Of a DNA stretch of 19,287 nucleotides, positions 1 through 8,288 are shown one piece after another. The number at the start of each line of letters is the position of its first letter. The first letter of the stretch is position 1. Source of the stretch: Pleurotus ostreatus/Saccharomyces cerevisiae fusant (taxonomy: Eukaryota > Opisthokonta); NCBI GenBank assembly GCA_024196135.1, contig JAMQCK010000606.1, forward strand, positions 1 to 19,287, given 5' to 3'. Position numbers and translations under genes: made by a program. The notes under the pieces were generated by a model. It worked only from the letters and a program-made list of their open reading frames with translations, ran no database searches and was not told where the DNA came from.

Positions 1-1
1 G

Positions 2-120
2 AAGGGAGGGAAGGGAGGGAAGGGAGGGAAGGGAGGGAAGGGAGGGAAGGGAGGGAAGGGAGGGAAGGGAGGGAAGGGAGGGAAGGGAGGGAAGGGAGAG
101 GAAGGGAGAGGAAGGGAGGG
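2..120. repeat. 9-bp G-rich satellite, (AAGGGAGGG)n, open at left edge
   Basis: Ten uninterrupted copies of AAGGGAGGG run from position 2 to 91, followed by two AAGGGAGAGG variants and a G-rich tail. The array continues past the window start. On the minus strand, the sense of the CRAL-TRIO gene, it is a pure pyrimidine tract with no AG, so it sits inside an intron whose acceptor is outside the window. The plus strand has regularly spaced GGG runs and could fold into G-quadruplexes. Confidence 0.9.
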
Positions 121-228
121 GGGAAAAGTAAAGGGCAGGGGCGAAAGGAGGGAGAGACGGTGATAGGTAGGGTAGGACGGCGGAATATAAGGGCACTGAA
201 CAGAAAGAGCCAGATGAACAGGACTCAC

Positions 229-1087
229 CCTCCGGCAAATTCCCCTCCCCGAACCAGTCCACCAGATCCTCCGTCGTCGGGAACCACACCCTCCCACCGC
301 TTCCAGCCTCGGGTATAAGCCTCTTCGCCACGCCCCACAGCCCCGCATGCGCCCAGCTGTAATTCAATACCAGCACGCCGGCCACCAAGCCTGGAAACTT
401 TGGGGACGCGTCGCGGAGAGTCCAGGTGATGAGCTCGAGGTCGAGGGAGGGGATGGAAGCGGAAGAGAGGTCGAGGAGGAGTAGGTATTGCAGAGCTGGC
501 GTGGAATGAATATCAAGTGAGCCAGAGGTATGTGGTGAAGACGAGGCATGGGTCGGTTTGGACGTCGACGGGGCAGCGGTTAAGGGAGAGGAAGGTGAGC
601 CAGGCCCCTCCGGCCGCTCGTGATTCAATCGACAAAGGTGGGCGCGTAAGCGTTCAAGCGCACGAATGACGGCGCCGCGGTGGGCGCGTGGGGGGAGGTC
701 GTGAAGTTTGAGAACGAGAACGGGCCGGCCGGCGGGGTCGGGGAGGGGAAGGAGGTGGGATGGTGGGGAGTAAGCGTAAGGCTGCGGGGCTTGCTTGTCC
801 GCAACTGGCACATTCTCCAACCTCCACACCAGCGTCTTCCGCACCGCATCCATCGCACAACTCCTCGTCCACTGGTTGCGGCGGGCGATGTGGAAGAGCG
901 TGATGGTGTCCTGGAGCCAGGCACGCGCAGCAATCTGGGCGGGGGAGTCCAAGTCGAGCTCATCTGCGAGGGCAGGGAGGATATCGTGGAGAAAGACGGT
1001 TTGGAGCTCGAGGATGGACGGGAGGTGTGTAGTGTACTGGGTGGCGAGGAGGGATGCGTGAGCGGTGAGGGCGGCGCGCATGGACAT
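229..1087 (-). CDS. CRAL-TRIO domain lipid-binding protein (partial, 5' exon)
   Basis: The first exon reads from ATG 1087 (A at -3; an in-frame TGA lies upstream) to 229, about 286 codons, and ends at a GTGAGT donor at 228-223. Residues ~1-90 are helical and resemble the CRAL-TRIO N-terminal region (ARAWLQDTITLFHIARR, KTLVWRLENVPV). Then come GRPVLVLKLHDLP, a Pro/Ser/Thr-rich loop, ALQYLLLDLSSASIPSLDLE, and the typical core FPGLVAGVLVLNYSWAHAGLW followed by GVAKRLIPE, which is the Sec14/CRAL-TRIO fold that binds a lipid in a hydrophobic pocket. The lipid and any C-terminal domain (for example MSP, as in MOSPD2-like proteins) are unknown because the gene runs off the window. The Pro/Ser/Thr loop (about 35 residues between HERPEGPG and ALQY) is unusually long. 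The gene is divergent from UVE1. Family call is firm; biological role is not. Confidence 0.82.
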
Positions 1088-1404
1088 AGTGGGCGCGTCG
1101 CGTGAGTGCCCTCAAGGAGTGGGTAGGGAGGGCGGTCGACGAGTAGGGTGCGCGCTGGCGTTCGAGTGCGCGTTCGGTGTAAAGCGCGTGATTGGGAAGG
1201 AAGGTGATCGAGTGCGGAGGCGGGCTCGGTCCGGGGTAGCGACAGGTGACGTCAGACGGTGCGTACAGGCGCCCGTCGATCGTGTCTGTCTCGGGAGGCG
1301 ACGATCTCGGGGCAGCGATCGGCGGTGGAGGGCGCACTCATAGGCAGGGCCGCGCAAAATGGCTGTCTGTCATGCTCCGTGCGCTACGCTCACTTACAGC
1401 GACC
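1088..1404. promoter_or_regulatory. Divergent promoter of CRAL-TRIO gene and UVE1, with TGACGTCA
   Basis: Only 317 bp separate the two divergent start codons, so both genes must share or abut promoters. A perfect ATF/CREB palindrome TGACGTCA lies at 1247-1254. A donor-like GTGCGT at 1259 and an acceptor-like TTACAG ending at 1400, five bases before the UVE1 ATG, suggest a possible 5'-leader intron. No clear TATA box was seen. Binding of a bZIP factor is inferred from the motif only. Confidence 0.55.
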
Positions 1405-4400
1405 ATGGCAAGCACTCGGCGGTCTGCCCGCCTCTCCACGTCCACTGCACGCGCCTCGCCTACGCCTTCTTCGTCCCTCTCACCCCCGCCCTCCCCGCCG
1501 CCCAAGAAGAAGCGCAAGACCGCAGCGACCCGCACGCCCCGCACCCCAAAGCCCAAGCCCGCCATCACGTACTCCATCCCGCCCGTGCCCTCGCTCACCA
1601 CCACCTTCCACGGCCGCCTTGGCTACGCCTGCCTCAACACCCTTCTCCGCCACACCACCCCTGCCTCCGCAGCCGTCTTCTGCTCACGCACATGCCGCAT
1701 CGCCACCCTCAACCAGGAGGGCATCGGCTTTGCGAAGGATTTGGGCCTGAAGAACGCCCGCGACCTCATCACGCTCATAAAGTGGAACGAGGCCCACGGC
1801 ATCCGCTTCATGCGCGTCTCGTCCGACATGTTCCCCTTTGCGTCGCATCCGGTGTGGGGGTACGATCTGGAGTACGCGCAGGACGTGCTAGCGGAGGCAG
1901 GCGACCTCGCCAATTCCCTCGGTCACCGCCTCACTACCCACCCGGGACAGTTCACGCAGCTGGGGAGTAACAACGACAAGGTTATCGAGGCCAGCGTCCG
2001 CGAGCTCTGCTACCACGCCGAAATGCTCGACCGCATGCACCAAGGTCCCGACGCGGTCATGATCATACATGGCGGTGGCACGTACGGCGACAAGGCTGCC
2101 GCGCTCGAGCGTATACGACACTCGGTGACGACTAGATTGCCGCCGAATGTTCGCGCCAGGTTGGTGTTGGAGAATGACGAGGTGAGATTCCTCCCTTTCC
2201 TTCTTACCTCTTATCTTCCCCACTCCCCACTCCCCGCCCTTCCCCTCCCCCCTCTTCCACCCGACTAACCTCCCCCCCAGCTCTGCTACTCCGCCCACGA
2301 CCTCCTCCCGCTATGCGAAGAGCTCGGCATTCCGCTCGTGTTCGACTATCACCATGATGATATCAACCCCGGACCGCTCGTCAAGGAGGGTGAAGATGAG
2401 GAGGAGGGGAGCGTGGTGGTGGATCCGCTGGCGATTGTCGATGGAGGTGTGGCTGGTGAGGGTGTGGACGGTGAAGCGCCTCCCGTCGAGGGCGATGAAG
2501 ATACTGCGCAGGCGGTTGGCGAGACGCAGGCTACGGACGTCGGCGAGACGCAAGCGACGGATATCGACGAGACGCAAGCTACAGAGAACATCGGCACGCA
2601 GGTCACGGACGGCGCCGGCCCTCCCGCCGAGGACGACCCGCCCTCCGTTCTGCTGAACGAGCTGGGGTATCGGAGTGTGCCGCAGGGTGCGTGTTTATCC
2701 CCCTTCCACCATATGTCTTCTTGTCTGCTGCCCTTATTCCCTTCTCATCGCCCCCTTCCCTTACTCCTTCCCCCCTCCCTCCTCCCTGCCCCACCCCAAC
2801 ATACCACGCAACAAAAAACTAACCCCCCTCATCATCCCCCCTCCCCCATGTCGACGCTTATCCTCTCCACCATGTCGACGCTTATCCTCTCCACCATGTC
2901 GACGTTTATCCTCTCCACCATGTCGACGCTTATCTTCTCCACCACCTAAAAAACTAACCCCCCCTCCTACCCAGGCTTCCACCGCCTCCTCCCCATCGCG
3001 GCGATCATCGCGCGGAGCCGGGCGATCTGGGATAAGCGCGGGATCAGGCCGAAGGTGCATTTGAGCGAGGTGAGTTGGGAGGGTCGTTCGCGACCGAAAG
3101 GCCTGTCGTCTTTGGCAACAGAGAAAGACCCACTACTCCCCCTGTTCCATCTCATTCTCTCCTCCGCTTTCCGCATCACTCTTTCCTCTACCCGTCATCA
3201 CTCTCTCCCCTCCCTTCCCAACCCCTCCCTTTACCCTCCCCTCCACCCTTCTCTTCTTTGCTCTTGACGCTCGCTAACGCTTGGTATTCGCCTCCCCCTA
3301 CGCTCGCTAACCCGCCTCCCTTTACCCTCCCTTCCAACCTTCTCTCCTTTGAACAAAATCACTGACCACCCCCACCTTACAGCCCCGCCCCACCGCGCGC
3401 ACGATCCCCGAGCGGCGCGCGCACGCAGATCGGGTGGCAAGGCTGCCGGAGGTGTTGGAGGGGGATGTGGGTGAGTGAGGGGTTTGTGGGTGTAAAGAGG
3501 GGAGGGGGTGTGAAGGGGGTGGGTTTTTGGTTGTGAGGTGGAAAAGGGAAGGGGGGGGAGGGAGGGGTTTTTTTGGAAGAGGGGGGGAGAAAGAGGGGAG
3601 GGGAAGAGGGAGAAAGAGGGGGGAGAAAGAGGGGGGGTGCGAGAGGGGGGAAGGGCGTGAAGGGGGGAGGGGGAGGGGGTGAAGGGCGTGAAGGGGGAGA
3701 GGCACGGAGGCCGCCGGGGCCGGGGAAGAGGGAGGAATGACAACGCGAGCTGACACCCCCTCCCCTCAGACCTCATGATCGAAGCGAAGGATAAGGAGCA
3801 GGCGGTGTTGCAGCTGTACCGGACGTATGGACTCGCGGATGTGGATGGGGGTGAGTGAGGGTCTCTTTGCGGTCGGGGCTGTATCGTTTCGCGGTCGGGG
3901 CTGTATCGTTTCGCGGTCGGGGCTGTGTCGTTTCGCGGTTGGGGCTGTATCTTGTCGTTTTTCTCGCGCTCCCGCTCCATCTTCCACCTTTGGGAGCGCC
4001 CCATCACCCTTCGTCGTGTCGATCCACGGTGCATCGCGCACCGTCGTGTCGCCTTCGGGCACGCGGTCGGTGGGGGAGGCGTCTCGGGCTTCGGCGGTGG
4101 ACGAACAGAGTTGCTCAGCGGTGGACGAACTGCTCAGCGGTGGCCGGACAGAGTTGCTGAGCGGTGGTCGAACAGAGTTGCTCAGCGGTGGCCGGACAGA
4201 GTTGCTCAGCGGTGGACGAACAATGTGAACTGACCACCTCTCTCAGCCGTCCTCCGCCCGCCCGGCTGGAGGGGGGACAAGACGCCGAGGAAGAAGAAGG
4301 TGAAGGTCGCCGAGGACGTTGATGATGGAAAGGGGAAGGAAGATGTCGACGACGGCTCAGACGAAGATCTGGAGCTTGTGGATGGTGGGGGGAGGGCGAG

Positions 4401-5130
4401 GGCGAAGCGGACGCGCGCGACGAAGAAGGCTGGGGAGGGGGAGGTAGCGCCAGTGGAGGACGCTAAGACGAAGGGTGCGCTGGGAGGCAAGGAGGGGGTG
4501 AAGGGCAAGAAGACGAAGAAGGAGGACCGGCCGATTAGCGCGAAGTGGGAGGGGGCGGGGTTGGCGGGTGCAACTGTCGACACCCCCTCTGCCGCCGGCG
4601 TTACTGGCGCTGCCGCCGGCGCTACTGGCACTTTCGCTAGCGCTACCGGCACTACAGTCGTCCCTCCAGACGCCAGCGCGGCACGCGCGGATATCAGGGA
4701 CGACGCTCCCGCAGTCGACAAGCCCTCCCGTCGCCTACAAGATGCGATGCTGGACGCGTCGGACGGCGCGGAGGAGGCCGCGCAGGCTGTGAGCGCGTCG
4801 CCAGGGAGGAAGAGCAAAAGGGGCAAGAAGGGGAAGGTCACGGCGGATGCTGTCGAGGCGCCGCCGTCCGTGGGCAAGCGCAAGAGGGGAAAGGGAGCGA
4901 CAATCGGAGAGGGCACCAAGGGGACGAAAAGGAGGAAGCCTGGCGCGAAAGCGAAGAATTTCGAGCCTGTCGACGCCGGCGCGAATAAGGGGAGCGCCTG
5001 CGATGGAGGCCTCGACACCACGGAAGGTGTTGGCGCGAGCATTGACGGTGAAGTTGTCGTTGTGGGCGGGGAGGTTGCGGGGAAGAAGAGGAGGGGTTTG
5101 AAGGGGGCTGAGCGAATGGAGGGGGTTTGA
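1405..5130 (+). CDS. UVE1: UV-damage DNA endonuclease (UvdE/Uve1 family)
   Basis: Exons: 1405-2181, 2281-2686, 2975-3069, 3383-3470, 3770-3850, 4247-5130 (776 aa; all phases agree and all introns are GT-AG). Uve1 nicks DNA 5' of UV photoproducts and other distortions, starting excision repair independently of NER. The TIM-barrel family blocks are in order: GYACLN, SSDMFPFASHP, THPGQF, GSNNDKVIEASV, MIIHGGG, LENDE, FDYHH (residues 280-284), KVHLSE, and DLMIEAKDKEQAV, with the metal-binding His/Glu/Asp motifs retained. The N-terminus is Arg/Ser/Ala-rich followed by PKKKRK (33-38), a likely NLS. The C-terminal ~290 residues are Lys-rich, repetitive and outside the catalytic fold. Oddities: a ~100-residue acidic insert (294-394), long low-complexity introns (288-396 bp) and a possible frameshift near the stop. 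Start 1405 has a strong context (GACCATGG); an in-frame ATG at 1372 would add 11 residues. Confidence 0.9.
2515..2610 (+). repeat. Coding 24-bp repeat in UVE1 (octad VGETQATD)
   Basis: Four consecutive octads, residues 338-369 of Uve1: VGETQATD, VGETQATD, IDETQATE, NIGTQVTD. They lie in an acidic insert between FDYHH and the next conserved block. The last copy is the most degenerate. The encoded segment is probably disordered and solvent-exposed. Confidence 0.85.
2687..2974 (+). repeat. UVE1 intron 2 with a 4-copy 24-bp minisatellite
   Basis: This 288-bp intron (GTGCGT...CCCAG) is pyrimidine-rich and contains four tandem 24-bp units at 2848-2943, each beginning ATGTCGACG and ending CTCTCCACC, with two point variants. 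The array stays open in one frame but is followed by TAA, and it interrupts a conserved protein block, so it is intronic rather than coding. Confidence 0.85.
3070..3382 (+). repeat. UVE1 intron 3, pyrimidine-rich with an internal duplication
   Basis: A 313-bp intron (GTGAGT...TTACAG). It is C/T-rich and holds an imperfect direct duplication of roughly 50-60 bp: CCCTTTACCCTCCC followed by an ACCTTCTC-like segment and CTTTG occurs near 3228-3263 and again near 3319-3351, with ACGCTCGCTAAC also present twice (3268 and 3300 areas). Confidence 0.6.
3471..3769 (+). repeat. UVE1 intron 4, G-rich on the sense strand
   Basis: A 299-bp intron (GTGAGT...CCTCAG) made mainly of GGGGGAGA-type tracts on the coding strand, the opposite strand bias from introns 1-3. 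The pre-mRNA would contain many G3-G5 runs able to form RNA quadruplexes. Exon phases on both sides (phase 1) and the resumed family motif DLMIEAKDKEQ confirm that it is spliced out. Confidence 0.75.
3851..4246 (+). repeat. UVE1 intron 5 with two different minisatellites
   Basis: This 396-bp intron carries a 22-bp array (GGTCGGGGCTGTATCGTTTCGC) with three full copies at 3871-3936 and a decayed fourth to about 3951. A second array of ~24-bp units (GCGGTGGACGAACAGAGTTG plus CTCA) runs from 4094 to about 4223, with five to six copies including one 19-bp deletion variant. The intron ends at CTCTCAG. Confidence 0.85.
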
Positions 5131-5225
5131 AGGGGGCGGAAGGGGCGGTAGATGGGAAGCCAGCGCCGAAGAAGCGTAGGAGGGGGAAGAAGGCGGTGGA
5201 CGGGGCGGTGGAGGGGGAGGCGTAG
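5121..5225 (+). other. Out-of-frame continuation of the UVE1 C-terminus
   Basis: The annotated stop TGA (5128-5130) follows a G5 run at 5121-5125. In the +1-insertion frame the sequence stays open to TAG 5223-5225 and encodes GLKGAEGAVDGKPAPKKRRR followed by GKKAV and an acidic end. That matches the style and even the words of the preceding in-frame tail (KKRRGLKGAE, GKKGK). This looks like the former C-terminus, cut off by a length change in the G run or by an assembly error. Confidence 0.55.
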
Positions 5226-5459
5226 GGCGTTTGGAAGGAGGACATTGCGTTCTTGTGCTTATCCTCGCGACTGTAGCCATGCAAGAGTTCACGACTATAG
5301 CCATACTCGATCCTCTGTATCCATACACGAGTTTGTGTTCATTCACAATCCTCTGTAGCCTTACTACTACGATACATTCCGACCCTTATAATAAACGTCC
5401 CGTTGATTCCTTTTCCTTCATTTCACCTCCTCGCTCCACCATCAGCCTCCCCCTCACCA
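5131..5459. other. Convergent 3' region between UVE1 and the aldehyde dehydrogenase gene
   Basis: This 329-bp region between two convergent stops holds the shifted UVE1 tail (to 5225) and a stretch of related short words (ATCCTCTGTA twice, ATAGCCATAC/GTATCCATAC). It has an AATAAA at 5390-5395 that would serve UVE1. No gene is seen. Confidence 0.6.
5390..5395 (+). terminator. Candidate poly(A) signal AATAAA for UVE1
   Basis: An exact AATAAA lies 260 nt after the UVE1 stop (165 nt after the shifted-frame stop) and just before the stop of the convergent gene. The 3' ends of the two transcripts may therefore overlap. Confidence 0.45.
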
Positions 5460-8202
5460 TCAGCCTCCTCTCACCCTCCGGGCACGCACCACTCGTCGCC
5501 GATCCGTGAACGTGTCGAAGGTGGCCTTCCCGAACCAGGAGCCGGCTGAGGGAGGGTGGGTTATCGTTAGTTTCCTTTTCCTGATGTTGTTGTCGAACCC
5601 CGCTCCTGATATTGTTGCCGAACCAAGAGCGAAATACTCACACCCCGAATCCCCGACGCCGCCGAAGGGCATTTCGTATACTGTCGAAGTGCGCTTCTTT
5701 TAGTATATCTATGTCTCTCTTGGACGATAGGGGAGAAGAGACGGGAGAGTGAAGAACTAAGTAGAGGACGCACCAGCCAACTGCTGCAGACAATCATTGA
5801 GCACGAGTGTGCCGCTGCGGGTGGAGTGGAGGACTGGGAGGGTGGCTAGGTTAGCATCTCCTCCTACGGTACTGGAGCGGCCGCGGGTGTGTGTGGCAGT
5901 GGGAGGGAGGGGGCGATTGTGAAGATGGCGCCGACGTGGAGGACGTATGTAGAGGCAAAGAAGGAGGCTTACACCGCTCGCGCACACTCTCGCGCTCCGT
6001 GAAGACGTAGATGACGAGCGGGGCTGGGTGGGAGTTGATGATGCAGATTGCTGAGTCGACGCAGTCTCCTTTGTTATCCTGATGCCGGTTGGCGGTGACT
6101 GTGGCGGAGGGAGAAGCATCGTCCGACGCATCGGCGGAAGAGGAAAAGGACGAAGAGGTCGAATCCACTCCATCGACAGGCACGATGGGAAGGATGGGGC
6201 CGAATATTTCACTAGGGAAAGATGAGCGATGAAATGAAGCGCAAGAGGAAACAACATACGCACCTCTTCATCAGCGCGTCCCCCAGACTCACGTCGCGCA
6301 CGATGGCAGGGGCGGTGACGATGGCGGGGGTGGTGACGCTGCCTTGTGCGTTCGCGTCCAAGCCCCCGACTATCACTTCGCCCTGCGTGTCCCGAATCAG
6401 GCCGTGAATTCTATTCCGCGCGGTAGGGTGGAGGCCTGAGAGGGTCGACCCGGGCCGTCCGGTTGTCCTGCTTTTTTCTGAAGCGTTTGTCGTCTTTCCC
6501 TCCCGGCCACTCGTCTTTTCAATGCGATTAGCCATCTTGCCCTCCCCTCCGGCCATCTCGCCCTCAGGCTCCCCTACAGCCGTCTTCCCGTTGCTATCAG
6601 TAGTCTTTCCATTCCCGTCGGTCGCCAGCCCTTTGTCGTCGATCGCCCCACCCGGCCAAAACTCCCCATACGCCCTCCTTACCGCATCCACGAACGCGTC
6701 TTGCTGGGCGCGCGGGACGAGCACGTAGTCCGGCGAGACGCACACCTGCCCCGCGCACACCTGCCGGCCCCACAGGATGCGCCGCGCGGCGATATCGAGG
6801 TCGGTGTGCGCGGCGTCGACGAAGATGGGGGATTTGCCGCCTGGGGGTGAGGAAGTAAGGGATCAGACAGGAAGGAAGGAAGGAAGGAAGGAAGGAAGGA
6901 AGGAAGGAAGGGATCAGGCAGGAAAGAAGGAAGGAAGGAAGGAAGGAAGGAAGGAAAGAAGGAAGGAAAACGCTTACCCAGTTCCAAAGTCACCGTCGTG
7001 AGCTGCTTCGCCGCGGCAGCGGCTACGATGCGACCGACGTAGGTAGAGCCTGCAAGGACGGTGATGAGAAGTATATATGGGGGGAAGAGGCAACATGCGC
7101 ACCGGTGAAGAATATGTGGTCTACGCCCGTGGTTAGCATCCCACCCATTCACCTGCCTTGCATAGGCCGCACTACAGGGCAGAACTTGCGTACTACAAGG
7201 CGGAGCCTTGTGTACTACAAGGCAGAACCTCGCGTACTGCAAGGCCAAATAGACTCGAAAACACTCACCAAACTTCATCCCAAGCAAGCATCCCGTCTCC
7301 TCCACGCCCCCGTTCACTACCGCGTACGCGTCCGGGTCCAGGTACTTTGGAAACAGGTCGGCGAAGAGGGCGGCCACGATGGGCGTGTGCTCCGAGGGCT
7401 TGAGGATGGCGGTGCAGCCGGCGGCGATGGCGCCAACGAGGGGGGAGAGGGAGAGGATGATGGGGTAGTTCCAGGGGCTGGGATGGGAGCGGTTAGTATG
7501 TTGTGTACGCTATGGAAGGGATATAAGGGATGATTGATGGGACGCACGAAATATTGACCACCAGCCCCTTCGGTTGCTTATGAATAGTTGTCTTCTGTGG
7601 CTTGCTGTGCTCCTCCGTTCTCGCTCCCTTCACCCCCTCCCTTGATCCCAGTAGCTCAGACAGCTTCTCCTTTATCCCTTCAGCCTCGGGCACGCACTCT
7701 ACCTCCTCCACCTTCGCCCATCTCTCCAGATTATCCGCCGCATACAACGCTGCGGAAACCACGGGACTCAGGTCTACCATCGCGATCTCCAGCGGCTGCT
7801 TGCGGAATTCTTGCCAGAGGGCGGATTCGAAGGTGTGGGCATTTTGCTGGACTGGGGAGGAATGAGTAGACCAATCAATAAGTCGACGCGAAGTAGTAAG
7901 AGGGACGGAGGAATGGGAGTGAGCGGGGGAGATTCAGTGAGAGGGTAGAGTCGAGCGGGTGGGGTGAGTGAGAGGGGGGAGAGTGAGAGAAGGACCGAAG
8001 AGTATATTCACCCAAGCGGGCGAGCTGCAGTAGTTGCTGCCGGCGATAGGCCAGCGGGTGCGTCTTCCCCGAGTCGAACGTGGCGCGCAGGCGGGCGTGA
8101 ATCTTTATTGATTCATCCGTCAGTCCGCGATAACTGAGTAGAGTCTTGGTCCGCGGGGCGTACCTTCACAATCTCGTCGAGGGGGGTGTATTGAAGTGCC
8201 AT
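5460..8202 (-). CDS. NAD(P)-dependent aldehyde dehydrogenase, class 3 (fatty-aldehyde) type
   Basis: Exons (minus): 8202-8164, 8102-8012, 7851-7548, 7477-7269, 7120-7103, 7049-6978, 6840-6264, 6211-5973, 5833-5774, 5680-5642, 5545-5460; 577 aa. It oxidises aldehydes to acids; the class-3 family often acts on medium- or long-chain aldehydes. Seen in order: PWNYP with catalytic Asn148, FFTGSTYVG (cofactor site), LELGGKSP with general base Glu243, GQVC with nucleophile Cys278 followed by VSPDYVLVP, SEIFGPILP, STRSGTLVLND, EMPFGGVGDSG and FGKATFDTFTDRR. All catalytic residues are present. The ATG has A at -3 and G at +4. Two low-complexity segments (residues ~313-375 and ~451-487) make it longer than the usual ~450-500 aa. 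There is no C-terminal membrane anchor; it ends RARRVRGG, so it is probably soluble. Substrate unknown. Confidence 0.9.
6859..6968 (-). repeat. GGAA tetranucleotide blocks in ALDH intron 6
   Basis: Within the 137-bp intron (6977-6841) two (GGAA)n blocks occur, each introduced by GGATCAGRCAGG. The whole block appears to have been duplicated. On the gene's own strand it is a CCTT-rich polypyrimidine tract ahead of the acceptor CCCCCAG. Confidence 0.8.
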
Positions 8203-8253
8203 GATGAGCGGGGCTGTCGCGGGTTGCCAGTCGTGGTCGTCGAGGAGCAAGAG

Positions 8254-8288
8254 ACTGCCGTATCGCTAATTGCGATACGAGTGGCAGT
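8254..8288. promoter_or_regulatory. Inverted repeat 52-86 bp upstream of the ALDH start
   Basis: The perfect arms GTATCGC and GCGATAC flank TAATT. Outside them ACTGCC and GGCAGT also pair, with a short bulge on the right side. The location in the core promoter suggests either a dimeric regulator site or a 5'-UTR hairpin; which one is not decided by sequence. Confidence 0.5.

Noticed and set aside
196..228. 33-nt intron in the CRAL-TRIO gene using the AG at 197-196
   Set aside because: Shorter than the 51-nt minimum seen in the other genes here, and the continuation would translate the pyrimidine satellite.
3231..4034. 267-codon open frame antisense to UVE1 introns 3-5
   Set aside because: It consists of Pro/Ser and short-repeat translations of intron low-complexity DNA, and the sense strand has a complete spliced Uve1 in the same place.
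4094..4223. CRISPR-like array
   Set aside because: Units are directly abutting 24-bp minisatellite copies with no unique spacers, inside a eukaryotic intron.
4206..5042. 278-codon open frame antisense to UVE1 exon 6
   Set aside because: Shadow of a Lys/Gly/Ala-rich coding exon; no ATG-context or domain support, and the sense frame joins the phase-1 exon correctly.
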